Positions 24,938 to 34,081 are shown, counted from the stretch's first letter. The stretch is 34,187 nucleotides of DNA from an uncultured Burkholderiales bacterium (GCA_903896615.1 CAITYM010000112.1:1-34187), one strand, 5' to 3'. Notes: a model not told the origin generated them from the sequence alone. Translations and numbers: made by a program.

Positions 24938-25807
24938 ATGGACGGCATGATCAACAATAAAGATCCGCGTATTGCGGATGCGTGGAGTGATCTCAGAGCA
25001 AATATTGACGGCAAAAAACAACTACAGCCCATCTCCAATAGGCTAGCGTTTGCCGATGCAGAGTTTCTTCTCAGGCGCGAGACCAGAGGTATTCGCTTTC
25101 AGCTCGAACTCCTCAAACCAGACTTAGCCCAGCAAGAGTTGGGAATTAATCATACTGTCGTCGTCTTTGGTAGTGCGCGCTTTAAAAGCGAAGAGGAGTC
25201 ACATCAAGCACTTGCACAAGCAATCGACTCTGGTGACGCACAGCTCATTAAGAAAGCAAAGATACTGCTTAAGAATGCGGTTTATTATGAAAAGGCCCGG
25301 GCCTTTGCAAGTTTAATTACGCACGAGTGCAGAGAATTAAATCCCGAGGAGCAGTTCTTTGTTTGCACGGGAGGTGGGCCAGGCATTATGGAGGCTGCCA
25401 ACCGCGGCGCTCAAGAGGCAGGTGGCATGAGCGTAGGATTAAACATTGCACTCCCCCACGAGCAAGAACCTAACCCGTACATCACCCCCAACCTAAGCTT
25501 TAAATTCCATTACTTTGCACTCAGAAAAATGCATTTCATGATGCGTGCAAAAGCCTTGGTTGCATTCCCAGGTGGTTTTGGGACTATGGACGAACTCTTT
25601 GAGACTTTGACGCTTGTTCAATGCAAAAAATCTAAGCCAGTTCCGATCATCTTATTTGGCTCCGAATACTGGAAACGACTATTTGACCCTCATATGCTAG
25701 TTGAGGAAGGTGCAATCAATGAAGAGGATCTTGATTTATTCAAATACGTTGATGACATCGGGGAAGCTTGGCAAATCATTCAAGATTTCTGGAAAAGCGA
25801 AGCCTGA
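24938..25807 (+). CDS. LOG-family (TIGR00730-type) Rossmann-fold protein
   Basis: A 289-residue member of the LOG/lysine-decarboxylase-like family. Family motifs are GGGPGIMEAANRGA (145-158) and PGGFGTMDELFETLTL (211-226), the latter providing the catalytic PGGxGTxxE. Plant and bacterial members cleave the base from nucleoside 5'-monophosphates. The N-terminal 70 residues are longer than in the short (about 190-residue) LOG proteins. The ribosome site TAGGAG lies 7 nt before ATG 24938. It stands alone between the efp terminator and a convergent gene. The nucleotide substrate is not deducible. Confidence 0.9.
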   Translation: MDGMINNKDPRIADAWSDLRANIDGKKQLQPISNRLAFADAEFLLRRETRGIRFQLELLKPDLAQQELGINHTVVVFGSARFKSEEESHQALAQAIDSGDAQLIKKAKILLKNAVYYEKARAFASLITHECRELNPEEQFFVCTGGGPGIMEAANRGAQEAGGMSVGLNIALPHEQEPNPYITPNLSFKFHYFALRKMHFMMRAKALVAFPGGFGTMDELFETLTLVQCKKSKPVPIILFGSEYWKRLFDPHMLVEEGAINEEDLDLFKYVDDIGEAWQIIQDFWKSEA

Positions 25808-25873
25808 GTTGATAATTAAAATTAGACTTCATTAATCCGACTTCATCTAGCACAGACGATTCAACGAGTAACT

Positions 25874-26197
25874 TTAATTCGAGGCATCAAGATTTTTTGC
25901 ATTGATGGGGGGCGTCCCCATAGACTTGAGGGTAGACTCGATTTTATCGAGTCGCTCTATGATGTCAGGGGATGCAGGCGCACTTGCATATAGCGCTTGC
26001 AAACTTGCCATAGATCTAGAAATATCGTTTAGTTCATATTTAAAAGCACGGTCTAGGCGCTCAAATTTTTCTATCAGTAGCTGATACTGCTCTGAGGATG
26101 CATCTCGTGATTTTTTGGTTTTCTTGGACAGTTGAACAAAGACTTGGTAGAAAACCAAGAATACCAATACAAGCAAAATAATTGATCCTAGGTCCAT
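25874..26197 (-). CDS. Small membrane-anchored coiled-coil protein, unknown function
   Basis: A 107-residue protein with one N-terminal membrane helix (GSIILLVLVFLVFYQVFVQL), a basic stretch (KKTKKSRD), then a likely coiled coil (about 37-95) and a polar end. A good ribosome site (AAAGAGA) precedes ATG 26197. No family recognised. It is 80 bp upstream of nothing on its own strand and 66 bp from the LOG gene tail, which it meets convergently; the dehydrogenase lies 80 bp upstream on the same strand. Confidence 0.75.
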   Translation of the reverse strand: MDLGSIILLVLVFLVFYQVFVQLSKKTKKSRDASSEQYQLLIEKFERLDRAFKYELNDISRSMASLQALYASAPASPDIIERLDKIESTLKSMGTPPINAKNLDASN

Positions 26198-26277
26198 ATC
26201 TAATTCTCTTTAATTGAGTTCATTAAGTTATTTAGCAAATCATTGGATTTAATCTGACCACCACTCATCACAATTAA

Positions 26278-27249
26278 TTACCAATGATTTACAGGGGTAA
26301 GGGCTTGCCCTTTTGCAAAGAAAGAAATCAAGTTCTCTGCAGCCAATTCAGCCATTGCCAATCGTGTTTTCCTAGAAGCACTTGCAATGTGGGGTGTAAG
26401 CACCACGTTTGGCACGGTAAGCAGCTCAGGGTTAAGCTGAGGCTCATTCTCAAACACATCCAAACCAGCCGCAGCTATCTGCCCAGCGCGAAGGGCTCTC
26501 ACCAATGCGGCATCATCGACAATGCCACCCCTTGCAATATTGGTCAGCGTTGCACTGGGCTTCATCATCTTTAGCTCAGATTCACCGATGGTGTGATGCG
26601 CTTGGGGCGAATAGGGAAGCACGAGGACCAGATGATCGCAGGTTTTTAAAAGCTCCTCTTTGCTCACGTATTGCGCTTTGCACGCTTGCTCTAAAGTGTC
26701 TGAGAGCTGAGATCGGTTGTGATAGATGACCCGCATATTAAAGCCATGTGCGCCTCGCTTAGCAATAGCTTGCCCGATGCGGCCCATGCCCAAAATCCCA
26801 AGGGTACTGCCAGAGACGTCCGTGCCAGAGAACATATCAAGACTCCACTTTTTCCACAAACCTTGTCTGAGAAAGTGCTCACTCTCTGCAATTCTTCTGG
26901 CAGTAGCCATCATCAGCGCAAAGCCAAAGTCTGCTGTGGTCTCAGTAAGAACATCGGGCGTGTTAGTCGCCGTGACTTTCCTAGCGGTCATACTCGCTAC
27001 ATCAAAATTGTTATAGCCAACAGCAATGTTTGCACAAATTTTCAACTGAGGACAAGCGAGAAGAACATCCTCATCAATTCTCTCCGTACCCGTTGTCATA
27101 GCTGCTTGTTTGCCGCTTAGTTTTTGGATCAAAATCTCTTTGGAATAAACCTCATCCGATTCGTTGTAATCGACTTGGAAGTGATGCTCTAACTTTGCAA
27201 GCACTTCAGGATAGATTTGACGCGCGATAAGGAGTGATGGTTTATTCAT
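26278..27249 (-). CDS. D-isomer-specific 2-hydroxyacid dehydrogenase (GhrB/glyoxylate-reductase type)
   Basis: An NAD(P)-dependent reductase of 2-oxoacids, such as glyoxylate, hydroxypyruvate or 2-ketogluconate, 323 residues. The nucleotide-binding motif GMGRIG is at 154-159. The catalytic triad is visible: R240 in NIARGGIVDD, E269 in DVFENEP and H287 in LTPHIAS. The N-terminal substrate domain has IAVGYNNFDV. The exact substrate is uncertain; GhrB-like is the best guess from the overall pattern. It lies 33 bp downstream of pncB on the same strand, so they may be cotranscribed. Confidence 0.93.
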   Translation of the reverse strand: MNKPSLLIARQIYPEVLAKLEHHFQVDYNESDEVYSKEILIQKLSGKQAAMTTGTERIDEDVLLACPQLKICANIAVGYNNFDVASMTARKVTATNTPDVLTETTADFGFALMMATARRIAESEHFLRQGLWKKWSLDMFSGTDVSGSTLGILGMGRIGQAIAKRGAHGFNMRVIYHNRSQLSDTLEQACKAQYVSKEELLKTCDHLVLVLPYSPQAHHTIGESELKMMKPSATLTNIARGGIVDDAALVRALRAGQIAAAGLDVFENEPQLNPELLTVPNVVLTPHIASASRKTRLAMAELAAENLISFFAKGQALTPVNHW

Positions 27250-27282
27250 TGATGAGGGTAGAGATGGCTAAGGGAGTGCGAT

Positions 27283-28467
27283 TTACTGGGGCGTCTCGAT
27301 TTCAAAAACCTGTCGCAGATAAGCAAGGTACTTCTCATCTTCGCACATATTTTTGGACGGTGTATCTGATAATTTAGCAACGGGTTGGCCATTACATTTC
27401 ACCATTTTGATCACGATTTGGAGTGGCTCGTAGCCTAAATCATTGGTCAAATTAGTACCAATACCAAACGCCATCAAGCAACGTCCTTTGAAACGTTTGT
27501 AAAGCTCAATCGTTCGGGGAACAGTCAAACCATCGCTGAAAATAAGAGTTTTAGTCAATGGATCTACCCTATTCTTGTTGTAGTGCGCGATCATTCTCTC
27601 ACCCCAATCAAAAGGGTCTCCACTATCATGACGGGATCCATCAAAGAGTTTACAAAAATACAGGTCAAAGTCTCTCAAAAAAGGACCCATACCGTACACA
27701 TCACTCAGTGCAATGCCAAGATCGCCCCTGTATTCTCGAGCCCAAGTCTCAAAACCAAATACTTGACTGTCTCTTAATCGCGGTCCAAGCGCTTGACAAG
27801 CTTGTAAATATTCATGCGCCATTGTTCCGAGTGGTTTGAATCCGAGTTTCATCGAAAACAAAACATTGCTTGAGCCGGCAAATTGACCCGATTTCTGCGC
27901 CCCCAAACTGGCCCATAAAACGCGTAGCACCTCTTCGTGCCAAGCCTTTGAGAAACGCCTTCGAGTACCGTAATCAGCAATACGAATGTCCATCAGATCC
28001 TTTGAATTGAGCAGGCTTACCTTCTCAGTCAATCGACGCCTCCCCTCAACAAAATCTGGCACAGCAAAGGTATTTCGAAAATAAACTTCATTGACAATCG
28101 CCAAGATCGGTATTTCAAACAGTATGGTATGAAGCCAAGGCCCTTTAATTGTGATATCTATTTCACCACTCTTCAATGGTTCAATTTGAATACACTTTTC
28201 GTTAAGCTTAAAGATCCCCAAAAAATCTACAAAATCACTTTTTATAAATCTTAAGGATCTTAAATACCGAAGCTCATCTTCTTTGAAATGGAGTCCACAC
28301 AAAGATCTGACCTCTGCTTTTATCTCATCAACGAGCGGTGCTAACTTAACACCTGGCGTACGGCACTTAAATTTGTACTCAACCTGCGCACCAGGGAACT
28401 GGTGCAACACAGCCTGCATCATTGTGAATTTATAAAGATCAGTATCAAGCAAACTGGTGATTATCAT
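27283..28467 (-). CDS. pncB: Nicotinate phosphoribosyltransferase PncB
   Basis: This enzyme makes nicotinate mononucleotide from nicotinate and PRPP in NAD salvage. The 394 residues fit the bacterial family: the opening [37 protein letters not shown] with H218 as the likely phosphorylated histidine, [15 protein letters not shown] (about 276-290), and [17 protein letters not shown] with [11 protein letters not shown] near the end. ATG 28467 lacks a strong ribosome site. Confidence 0.97.
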   Translation of the reverse strand: MIITSLLDTDLYKFTMMQAVLHQFPGAQVEYKFKCRTPGVKLAPLVDEIKAEVRSLCGLHFKEDELRYLRSLRFIKSDFVDFLGIFKLNEKCIQIEPLKSGEIDITIKGPWLHTILFEIPILAIVNEVYFRNTFAVPDFVEGRRRLTEKVSLLNSKDLMDIRIADYGTRRRFSKAWHEEVLRVLWASLGAQKSGQFAGSSNVLFSMKLGFKPLGTMAHEYLQACQALGPRLRDSQVFGFETWAREYRGDLGIALSDVYGMGPFLRDFDLYFCKLFDGSRHDSGDPFDWGERMIAHYNKNRVDPLTKTLIFSDGLTVPRTIELYKRFKGRCLMAFGIGTNLTNDLGYEPLQIVIKMVKCNGQPVAKLSDTPSKNMCEDEKYLAYLRQVFEIETPQ

Positions 28468-28523
28468 TTTTAAGCAATCGCAGTGTTAGTTATTGTTGGG
28501 TTGTATGCGGCATCAATCGCCAT

Positions 28524-29231
28524 TTAAACCCATGTGAGGACTGAATCAACGCTTTCTCTTGGTGTTTCAAAGGTATTAACCAATGCGTCCGTATCCTCAT
28601 AGCCTAAACACATTGCACAAACAAGCATCTCATCAGGCCCTGCCTTGATGTGTTGGTGAACGATCTTGGAGAAGGCGAGCCACGCTGCTTGAGGGCAAGT
28701 GGACAAGCCAACCCCTCTTGCGGCCAACATTAAAGTTTGTAAAAACATCCCGTAATCTAACAAAGATCCTCGCCCCATTGCCGTGTTAAGCGTGAACATA
28801 AGTCCTACGGGTGCATCAAAGAATCTAAAATTTCGTTGTTGCTGGGCATGCATCTTGTCCTTTTGTGTCTTATCGATACCCAGTAACCCATACAAACCCC
28901 ATCCATTTTGGCGACGCCTGTCAATAAAGGGACTAATCCACTTCTCAGGGTAATAGTCGTATGAGTCTGTATATTGTTTGGCTAATTCAGGATCTTTGGC
29001 CATTGCATCGTGAATTTTGCAAACCTCATCTACCAAATTATCCCTTGCAGCGCCCTCTAAAACGTAAACCCGCCACGGCTGGGTATTCGTACCGGACGGG
29101 GCCCGGCATGCGGACTCAATGAGGGACTTTAAAACTTCCCTAGGTACGGGTTGATTAGTGAACGCTCTTACAGATTTGCGTGTGTAAACGGCATGATCCA
29201 AAGTACCGAGTTCAAATTTAGGCGGGGACAT
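28524..29231 (-). CDS. Nitroreductase family protein
   Basis: An FMN-dependent oxidoreductase of the nitroreductase fold, 235 residues. The FMN-binding opening is TRKSVRAFTNQPVP, followed by ESACRAPSGTNTQPW. Late features are LQTLMLAARGVGLSTCPQAAW and CLGYEDTDALVNTF. The long middle segment (SYDYYPEKWISPFIDRRRQN) occurs in a subset of the family. The gene overlaps the upstream thioesterase by 14 bp, so the two are probably translated together. The physiological substrate is unknown. Confidence 0.92.
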   Translation of the reverse strand: MSPPKFELGTLDHAVYTRKSVRAFTNQPVPREVLKSLIESACRAPSGTNTQPWRVYVLEGAARDNLVDEVCKIHDAMAKDPELAKQYTDSYDYYPEKWISPFIDRRRQNGWGLYGLLGIDKTQKDKMHAQQQRNFRFFDAPVGLMFTLNTAMGRGSLLDYGMFLQTLMLAARGVGLSTCPQAAWLAFSKIVHQHIKAGPDEMLVCAMCLGYEDTDALVNTFETPRESVDSVLTWV

Positions 29232-29670
29232 AAATATTTTCTAATGAGAGTTTAAAGGTGTCTGGCAATTGATCAACTGGTTTACGAGTCAGAGGGGATA
29301 CGTAAACGTGAACAAACTTACCCCATGCAGAACTTTGAACTGAATCCTGCGCAAATATTCCAATTCTATATTCAACGCTCGATCTCCCAATCCGAGTCAC
29401 AGCGATACCGACATCAACGGGTTGGGGGTAGGAGATGGGATCAAAATAATTACAACTCGAACTGACAACAAGACCAATTGTGCTTCCTGCGTTCGGATCT
29501 AACACGCCCTCTTCAATCAAATAGGAATTGACTGCGGTATCAAACCAACTGTAGTAAACCACATTATTGACATGTCCATAACAATCATTATCCATCCACC
29601 TAGTGGAGATGGATTTAAACACTTTAAATTGATTTCTAAGCAGGGGTTGCGCCCTAGCGAGCTGATTCAT
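29218..29670 (-). CDS. Acyl-CoA thioesterase, hot-dog fold (4HBT type)
   Basis: A 150-residue thioesterase. The active-site motif is RWMDNDCYGHVNNVVYYSWFDTAV (D27, D29, H33, N35), as in YbgC/4-hydroxybenzoyl-CoA thioesterases, with the conserved SSCNYFDPISYPQPVDVGIAVTRIGRSSVEY in the second half. It lies between the deacetylase-like gene (39 bp away) and the nitroreductase (overlapping), so it looks part of one transcript. The acyl-CoA substrate is unknown. Confidence 0.92.
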   Translation of the reverse strand: MNQLARAQPLLRNQFKVFKSISTRWMDNDCYGHVNNVVYYSWFDTAVNSYLIEEGVLDPNAGSTIGLVVSSSCNYFDPISYPQPVDVGIAVTRIGRSSVEYRIGIFAQDSVQSSAWGKFVHVYVSPLTRKPVDQLPDTFKLSLENIYVPA

Positions 29671-29709
29671 AGGAAGAGTTCTGTCACGGAGTTATTCTGT
29701 ATTTGCCAT

Positions 29710-30654
29710 TTAAAAACCATATTTCAAAAAATACAGTTGAGCCATTTTAAAGGTATTGATATTGATTTCAACGGTATCCGTAATAGGAACGGCATAACCT
29801 CCAGCCATCGAAAATGCAATGGGTAAACCCCGAGACTGCGCCCACTCAAAGACCACGGCATCTCGTTTTTTAAGCCCCTCAATGCTGAGCGCCAACCTAC
29901 CCAATCTATCCCCAGCGTAGGGGTCTGCCCCAGCAAGGAAAATGATAAAGTCAGCTTTAAACAGTGCCTCAAACCTATCCAGTGCGTTTTTTAAGGCATT
30001 TAAATACTCAGCATCTGCACAACCATCGGGTAATTCGACATCTAAATCACTCACCTCCTTTTGAAACGGAAAATTCTTAGCTCCGTGTAGGGAGAGTGTA
30101 AAAACAGTTGGATCATGCTCAAAAATCTTGGCTGTACCGTTTCCTTGGTGAACATCCAAATCGATCACTCCAACCTTCATAACTCCCACAGCACCAAAAG
30201 AGCCTGCACCTGAACTTGCTCTTTGTACCTCTAACTGTATCGAGCGCGCTGCAACCGCAGTATCGTTGAAGACGCAAAATCCGCTTCCACGGTCCTTGTA
30301 AGCGTGATGTGTACCACCTGCAATATTGGCGGAAATACCCTCCTTAAGCGCTGCTCTACAGGCCATTAAAGTCGCACCTGAGGAACCCCGCGCGCGTTCA
30401 ACCATACCCAGTGACCAAGGAAATCCTATTTCTCGCTGTTGAGCGTGGGTAAGCAGTCCTTCAAACACATCACTCACGTATTTAACATCATGCACGAGTG
30501 CTAATTGCCCCTCAGAGACTGGAGTTGCCAAAAGGAGTTCGCAATCAGGTAGATCGCAGGCTAATCTTTGCCTCAGCATCTCATACTTCTCCATAGGGAA
30601 TCTGTGCCCTGGAGGAAGTTTTTGAACATTGGGGGGTGCGTAGTATATTTTCAC
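29710..30654 (-). CDS. Histone deacetylase-superfamily amidohydrolase
   Basis: A zinc amidohydrolase of the arginase/deacetylase superfamily, 314 residues. Catalytic features: the histidine dyad in GGTHHAYKDRGSGFCVFND (H116, H117), zinc ligands D167 and H169 in IDLDVHQGNGTA and D244 in AGADPYAGDRLG, and the transition-state tyrosine Y287 in AGGYAV. A Gly/Ser/Ala-rich insertion (about 145-157) sits before the zinc strand. Bacterial relatives act on acetylpolyamines, acetoin-related or acylated small molecules, so the substrate is open. The start is GTG 30654, with no strong ribosome site. It is the first gene before the thioesterase and nitroreductase. Confidence 0.92.
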   Translation of the reverse strand: MKIYYAPPNVQKLPPGHRFPMEKYEMLRQRLACDLPDCELLLATPVSEGQLALVHDVKYVSDVFEGLLTHAQQREIGFPWSLGMVERARGSSGATLMACRAALKEGISANIAGGTHHAYKDRGSGFCVFNDTAVAARSIQLEVQRASSGAGSFGAVGVMKVGVIDLDVHQGNGTAKIFEHDPTVFTLSLHGAKNFPFQKEVSDLDVELPDGCADAEYLNALKNALDRFEALFKADFIIFLAGADPYAGDRLGRLALSIEGLKKRDAVVFEWAQSRGLPIAFSMAGGYAVPITDTVEININTFKMAQLYFLKYGF

Positions 30655-30897
30655 AAGAAAGGGATTGTCTCTCGAATGTGGTCTCCCCCTAAAGCTCCCC
30701 CTGCCCTTAACTTTTGAATCCCAACAGAATCAAGGCTACAAAATCGGCTCAAACCCTTGGCAAAGAGTCCAACACTTTGACTTCACCTCATGAAAAATAC
30801 ATTAAGTGTTTGATTTAATTGGTTTTTTTTAAAATAGAAGCAGAAAATGGAGTTTAGGATCTAGGCTCTAATCAACCTACAACAGGCCTTGAAACCC

Positions 30898-30925
30898 TTG
30901 ATTTAACAAGGGCTAACCCTATACT
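30898..30925 (+). promoter_or_regulatory. Sigma-70-type promoter of the phasin gene
   Basis: TTGATT (30898-30903, 4 of 6 to the -35 consensus) and TATACT (30920-30925, 5 of 6 to -10) are 16 bp apart, about 75 bp before the phasin start. The inverted repeat CCCTTG/CAAGGG (30895-30912, 6-bp arms) overlaps the -35 box. Confidence 0.6.
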
Positions 30926-30932
30926 AACTACA

Positions 30933-30947
30933 TGCTGCACCGCAACA
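30933..30947. promoter_or_regulatory. Candidate PhaR operator at the phasin promoter
   Basis: TGCTGCACCGCAACA is an inverted repeat with arms TGCTGC and GCAACA (one mismatch) and a 3-bp centre, starting 8 bp after the -10 box. A repressor bound here would block initiation. PhaR sites are TGC-rich palindromes, so PhaR is the natural candidate; this is inferred from position and shape, not proven. Confidence 0.5.
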
Positions 30948-30999
30948 TCAGGGAGCAGACAAGAAAGACATTACCTCACTATCACTCTTGGAGAAAACC

Positions 31000-31545
31000 A
31001 TGCTAACACCTGAACAATTAGTTTCCGCTCAAAAAGCAAACGCTTCCACTTTATTTGGTTTAACTGAAAAAGCTTTCGAAGGAGTTGAAAAGCTTATCGA
31101 ACTCAATGTTGCAGCAGGCAAAGCCGCAATCAATGAAACAATGGGACACGCACAATCTTTAATGAGCATTAAAGATCCACAGGAATTCATTAGCGTACAA
31201 ACTGCTATGTTTCAACCTATCGCTGAGAAAATGACTTCTTACGGACGCCATGTTTATGACATTACTTCAGCAACTACAGCTGAATTTACTAAAACTGCAG
31301 AAGAAAAAGTTGCAGAAGCTCAGCACACTATTTCTAGCCTGATTGATGCAACTTCTAAAAATGCACCAGCTGGTTCCGAAGCAGCTGTTGCGCTTTTCAA
31401 AAGCGCTTATTCAGCAGGTACTAATGCAATGGAATCTGTACAAAAAGCAGTAAAACACGCAAGTGAAGTAGCTGAGGCTAACATCCAAACTGCTACTCAC
31501 TCTGCTATCAATGCGACTAAGACAGCAGCTAAGAAGCGCGCTTAA
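31000..31545 (+). CDS. phaP: Phasin family protein
   Basis: A granule-coating protein of polyhydroxyalkanoate storage bodies, 181 residues. The family opening [21 protein letters not shown] is followed by amphipathic helices ([37 protein letters not shown]) and an Ala/Lys-rich tail ending AAKKRA. The open frame begins at TTG 30988, but GGAG at 30990-30993 lies 6 nt before ATG 31000, so I take ATG 31000. Codon use looks highly expressed. A promoter, operator-like palindrome and terminator frame the gene as a single unit. Confidence 0.94.
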   Translation: MLTPEQLVSAQKANASTLFGLTEKAFEGVEKLIELNVAAGKAAINETMGHAQSLMSIKDPQEFISVQTAMFQPIAEKMTSYGRHVYDITSATTAEFTKTAEEKVAEAQHTISSLIDATSKNAPAGSEAAVALFKSAYSAGTNAMESVQKAVKHASEVAEANIQTATHSAINATKTAAKKRA

Positions 31546-31597
31546 ATTAAGTTGTCTCTCACCGGTCTAGGCCGGATGATTTGACTTTGCACGCCTA

Positions 31598-31628
31598 CAA
31601 GCCCATCTTTGATGGGCTTGTTCTATTT
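31598..31628 (+). terminator. Rho-independent terminator of the phasin gene
   Basis: CAAGCCCATC (31598-31607) and GATGGGCTTG (31611-31620) form a perfect 10-bp stem with a 3-nt loop, followed by a short T-rich tail (TTCTATTT). The tail overlaps the end of the convergent traB gene. Confidence 0.8.
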
Positions 31629-33056
31629 CGAGGCAACAAAAACCAAATCAAATGACTCCTGCACGACCCAAGAGATACGAGTGCCAGCGTTGACCTCAAC
31701 AATTGGGAACATCTGCCTCGCATAGTCTAAATAAAACTTAGACAGTTGCCCCAAAGACGTACTTACTCCCTGCCCCACTGCACTACCTGCTATCAAGCTC
31801 GTATTTGGCAGGACATATCCCTGCTGCGCGCCGCTAGTAGCGCTTGAGTTATAGCTTGGTAACGCTTGAGGAGAGAACGCGCTGCCTACGCCTGCAAACA
31901 TGCCGGCTGCAGCCTCTTTGGCCAATATTGTTCCCTGCTTGGTAACCAACCGACCCGATAAGCCCTGTATACCGTCAAGATCGACACCGTAGGCTTTGAT
32001 TTTGGCCTCAAAGATTAAACCCACGCTATTTATACATGTTAACTTGTCAGCAGTTACGTTAGCACGCTCTGTAGAAAGAATCCCAATTCCAGTGCCCGAG
32101 AGAAAGCAATCCGTTAAATCAGCCACTCGCCACCCATTTGGCAAAATTGCAGCACCCTTCACACGAGAAATAAAAGGGGATCCTACGTTATTTGCCGAAA
32201 TAATTGATCCCCCCGTAGTCCCCCCTGTTGCACTCGTTCGCGCGTTTATCCCGGACAACATCACTGCATCAATAACTGAAGTTGCAGGTATCGTCACAGT
32301 TTGCTTTACCGTCGCTTCAGATTTAATGTCCGGTGCCTGGACACTCCACTGCCTAATGGTATGTCGACTCTCAACTGTAGGCGAATCAGTTGAATCAGTG
32401 AAGTGGCCATTAGGTTGACCTAAGGGGGCAGTATGCTTGCCAAGTCTTAGATCGGAGTCAGTCCAGCGTATGGTGGGTATGGTGGGTATGGTGGTTGGCG
32501 GGGAACCCGCATCAACAGTCTGAGTGAAATCAACTGGGCTTGGCAATACACTCTTCAAATCTACTCGAGAGGCAGAGGAACTTGCATTGGCTTGAGTTAA
32601 ATTTGCGGCGTTATTCGCAACGGGTTGAGACGAGGCTTGTCTAAATTGCTCCAATGAAACTATTTTTGCTTGAAGTTGTTTATTTTGGTCCAACAACTGG
32701 TGCAGCTCCTCCCTTGAATCTGCAACAACTTGTCGGGTGTAATCAAAATCAGCCTTAAGGTCTTCCAAGCCAAGATTTCGACTAGTTTGGGGCAAGTAAC
32801 TACTAGCAAGCATGTCATTCACCTTCAACGCAGCAGAACCGGCAATAGCAGAGGATCTAACATCTAGGGCAGCTTTAGGTGTCGTACTAATTCGCGCATT
32901 TAAAGCATTAGCAGATTGAGTCCTATGGTAAATGTAATTTGAATATGCTTGCCAACTTAGGAGGAAGCACGCTAAAACAATTGCAAATATCCATATATTT
33001 TGGGCTCGAGAATCGAGTTCCCGCCATTTAGTCCTCAGCTCTTGTAGCCTATTCAT
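31623..33056 (-). CDS. traB: Conjugative transfer protein TraB (VirB10-like)
   Basis: This is the envelope-spanning scaffold of an F-type type IV secretion system, 477 residues. A single membrane helix at about 21-37 is followed by a coiled coil (about 100-145) and a long polar linker with TIPTIPTI. The VirB10-type domain has IPATSVIDAVMLSGINART and NGWRVADLTDCFLSGTGIGILSTERANV, then LSGRLVTKQGTILAKEAAAGMFAGVG. The start ATG 33056 overlaps traK by 4 bp. The order traE-traK-traB matches F-type systems, but traV, which normally follows traB, is missing: the stop lies beside the phasin terminator. Confidence 0.92.
   Translation of the reverse strand: MNRLQELRTKWRELDSRAQNIWIFAIVLACFLLSWQAYSNYIYHRTQSANALNARISTTPKAALDVRSSAIAGSAALKVNDMLASSYLPQTSRNLGLEDLKADFDYTRQVVADSREELHQLLDQNKQLQAKIVSLEQFRQASSQPVANNAANLTQANASSSASRVDLKSVLPSPVDFTQTVDAGSPPTTIPTIPTIRWTDSDLRLGKHTAPLGQPNGHFTDSTDSPTVESRHTIRQWSVQAPDIKSEATVKQTVTIPATSVIDAVMLSGINARTSATGGTTGGSIISANNVGSPFISRVKGAAILPNGWRVADLTDCFLSGTGIGILSTERANVTADKLTCINSVGLIFEAKIKAYGVDLDGIQGLSGRLVTKQGTILAKEAAAGMFAGVGSAFSPQALPSYNSSATSGAQQGYVLPNTSLIAGSAVGQGVSTSLGQLSKFYLDYARQMFPIVEVNAGTRISWVVQESFDLVFVASK
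32468..32494. repeat. 9-bp perfect in-frame repeat in traB
   Basis: Three identical 9-bp units (GTATGGTGG on the plus strand) encode the Thr-Ile-Pro repeats in the periplasmic linker of TraB. Confidence 0.85.
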
Positions 33057-34081
33057 AGTTGTGGCCTAGTCGCAGCTTGTTTTCTTGCAATCACAATAAT
33101 CTTGGTTTGATCTCCCTGCCTCAGCACGGGCGTTGGAAAAATGGATACAGATAATACCGATTCCCCACCAAATTCTTTCTCACTGAGAGTCGCTATATTA
33201 GGACTTGGGTTACGAGCGATGTAGACAAATATTTCTTCGTCAACACTAGACAATCTGGAGTACGGAGTTATTACAAGCCCATTTAAAATAATTGGCGATA
33301 TATTATTGAGGGAAATTTTCGTAAATCCTTGTGGGTTTTGATTATTTGCAACCAACTCCATATTAAAAACAATCTGACTCAGATAATCGTTGGATCTCCC
33401 TTGCCTTACATTTGAAGCCGTTATTCCGGTGTTATCAACAACACGGATTACTTGCGAAACAATTGATTTAGGTATTAATTGCAAGCTTAAAACAGTGCTT
33501 GAATGGAGCTGATTTTCTACATATAACTGAATTGGCTTTGTAGTTCCAGGCTTAAATTGAAAATAAATATTAGAACCTGATTGTTTAATTTGGAGTCCGT
33601 CCGTTGAAGTAACCAGAGGCGAATTAAAGGGTAATTGAATAAGGTTTATATCGCTACTTGAAGCATAGACAGATGAAGACCCTCCATTAGCGAATTCAAC
33701 CACTTGCCCGCGGGTTGGATCAATCATCTGAGCACTCGCTCCAGGAATTCGCATTAAACCGGGCAAAACCAACTCCTTGACAGGCGTATCTTTAAGAGGC
33801 AACTCTGGATCAGAAAGGCGAAGTGAATTTACGGGTTTAATTTGAAGCTTCTTCGTATCAAAACCAGCATGGGAGCGATTGGACTTATTAGGAGGGATAC
33901 GCTGTAGCGGTTCATGCCCCAAAGCATCCGAAATACCAAGGGCTGGTTGTTGAGACTGCTGCACCAAGTTATTGAGACCTGTCGAGGAAGAGGCGGGCAA
34001 AGCCTGTGCAAATACAGAAAACGCAGAAATTGAAAAGTAAGATGTGGTTAGCAAAAAAATAAACTGAAGCAATTTATTCAT
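33053..34081 (-). CDS. traK: Conjugative transfer protein TraK (VirB9-like)
   Basis: This is the secretin-like/VirB9-like outer component of an F-type type IV system, 342 residues. A signal peptide (hydrophobic LLQFIFLLTTSYFSISAFSVFAQA, cut near FAQA) precedes a disordered N-terminus of about 90 residues. Then come the TraK-type beta domains, with YASSSDINLIQLPFNSPLV, GSNIYFQFKPGTTKPIQLYV and the C-terminal SVSIFPTPVLRQGDQTKIIVIAR. The stop of traE overlaps its start (ATGA), and it overlaps traB in turn, so the three are translationally linked. Assignment rests on the pattern and gene order. Confidence 0.85.
   Translation of the reverse strand: MNKLLQFIFLLTTSYFSISAFSVFAQALPASSSTGLNNLVQQSQQPALGISDALGHEPLQRIPPNKSNRSHAGFDTKKLQIKPVNSLRLSDPELPLKDTPVKELVLPGLMRIPGASAQMIDPTRGQVVEFANGGSSSVYASSSDINLIQLPFNSPLVTSTDGLQIKQSGSNIYFQFKPGTTKPIQLYVENQLHSSTVLSLQLIPKSIVSQVIRVVDNTGITASNVRQGRSNDYLSQIVFNMELVANNQNPQGFTKISLNNISPIILNGLVITPYSRLSSVDEEIFVYIARNPSPNIATLSEKEFGGESVLSVSIFPTPVLRQGDQTKIIVIARKQAATRPQL

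Larger units (their letters stand above)
30655..30999. other. Divergent control region between deacetylase-like gene and phasin
   Basis: This 345-bp gap has no convincing gene. Its right third (30895-30947) holds the phasin promoter and candidate operator. A T8 tract lies near 30823-30830. I see no clear promoter for the minus-strand deacetylase-like gene. Confidence 0.6.

Noticed and set aside
30988-30999. Upstream TTG start of the phasin
   Set aside because: A well-spaced GGAG serves ATG 31000, and the protein then has the family's usual opening.
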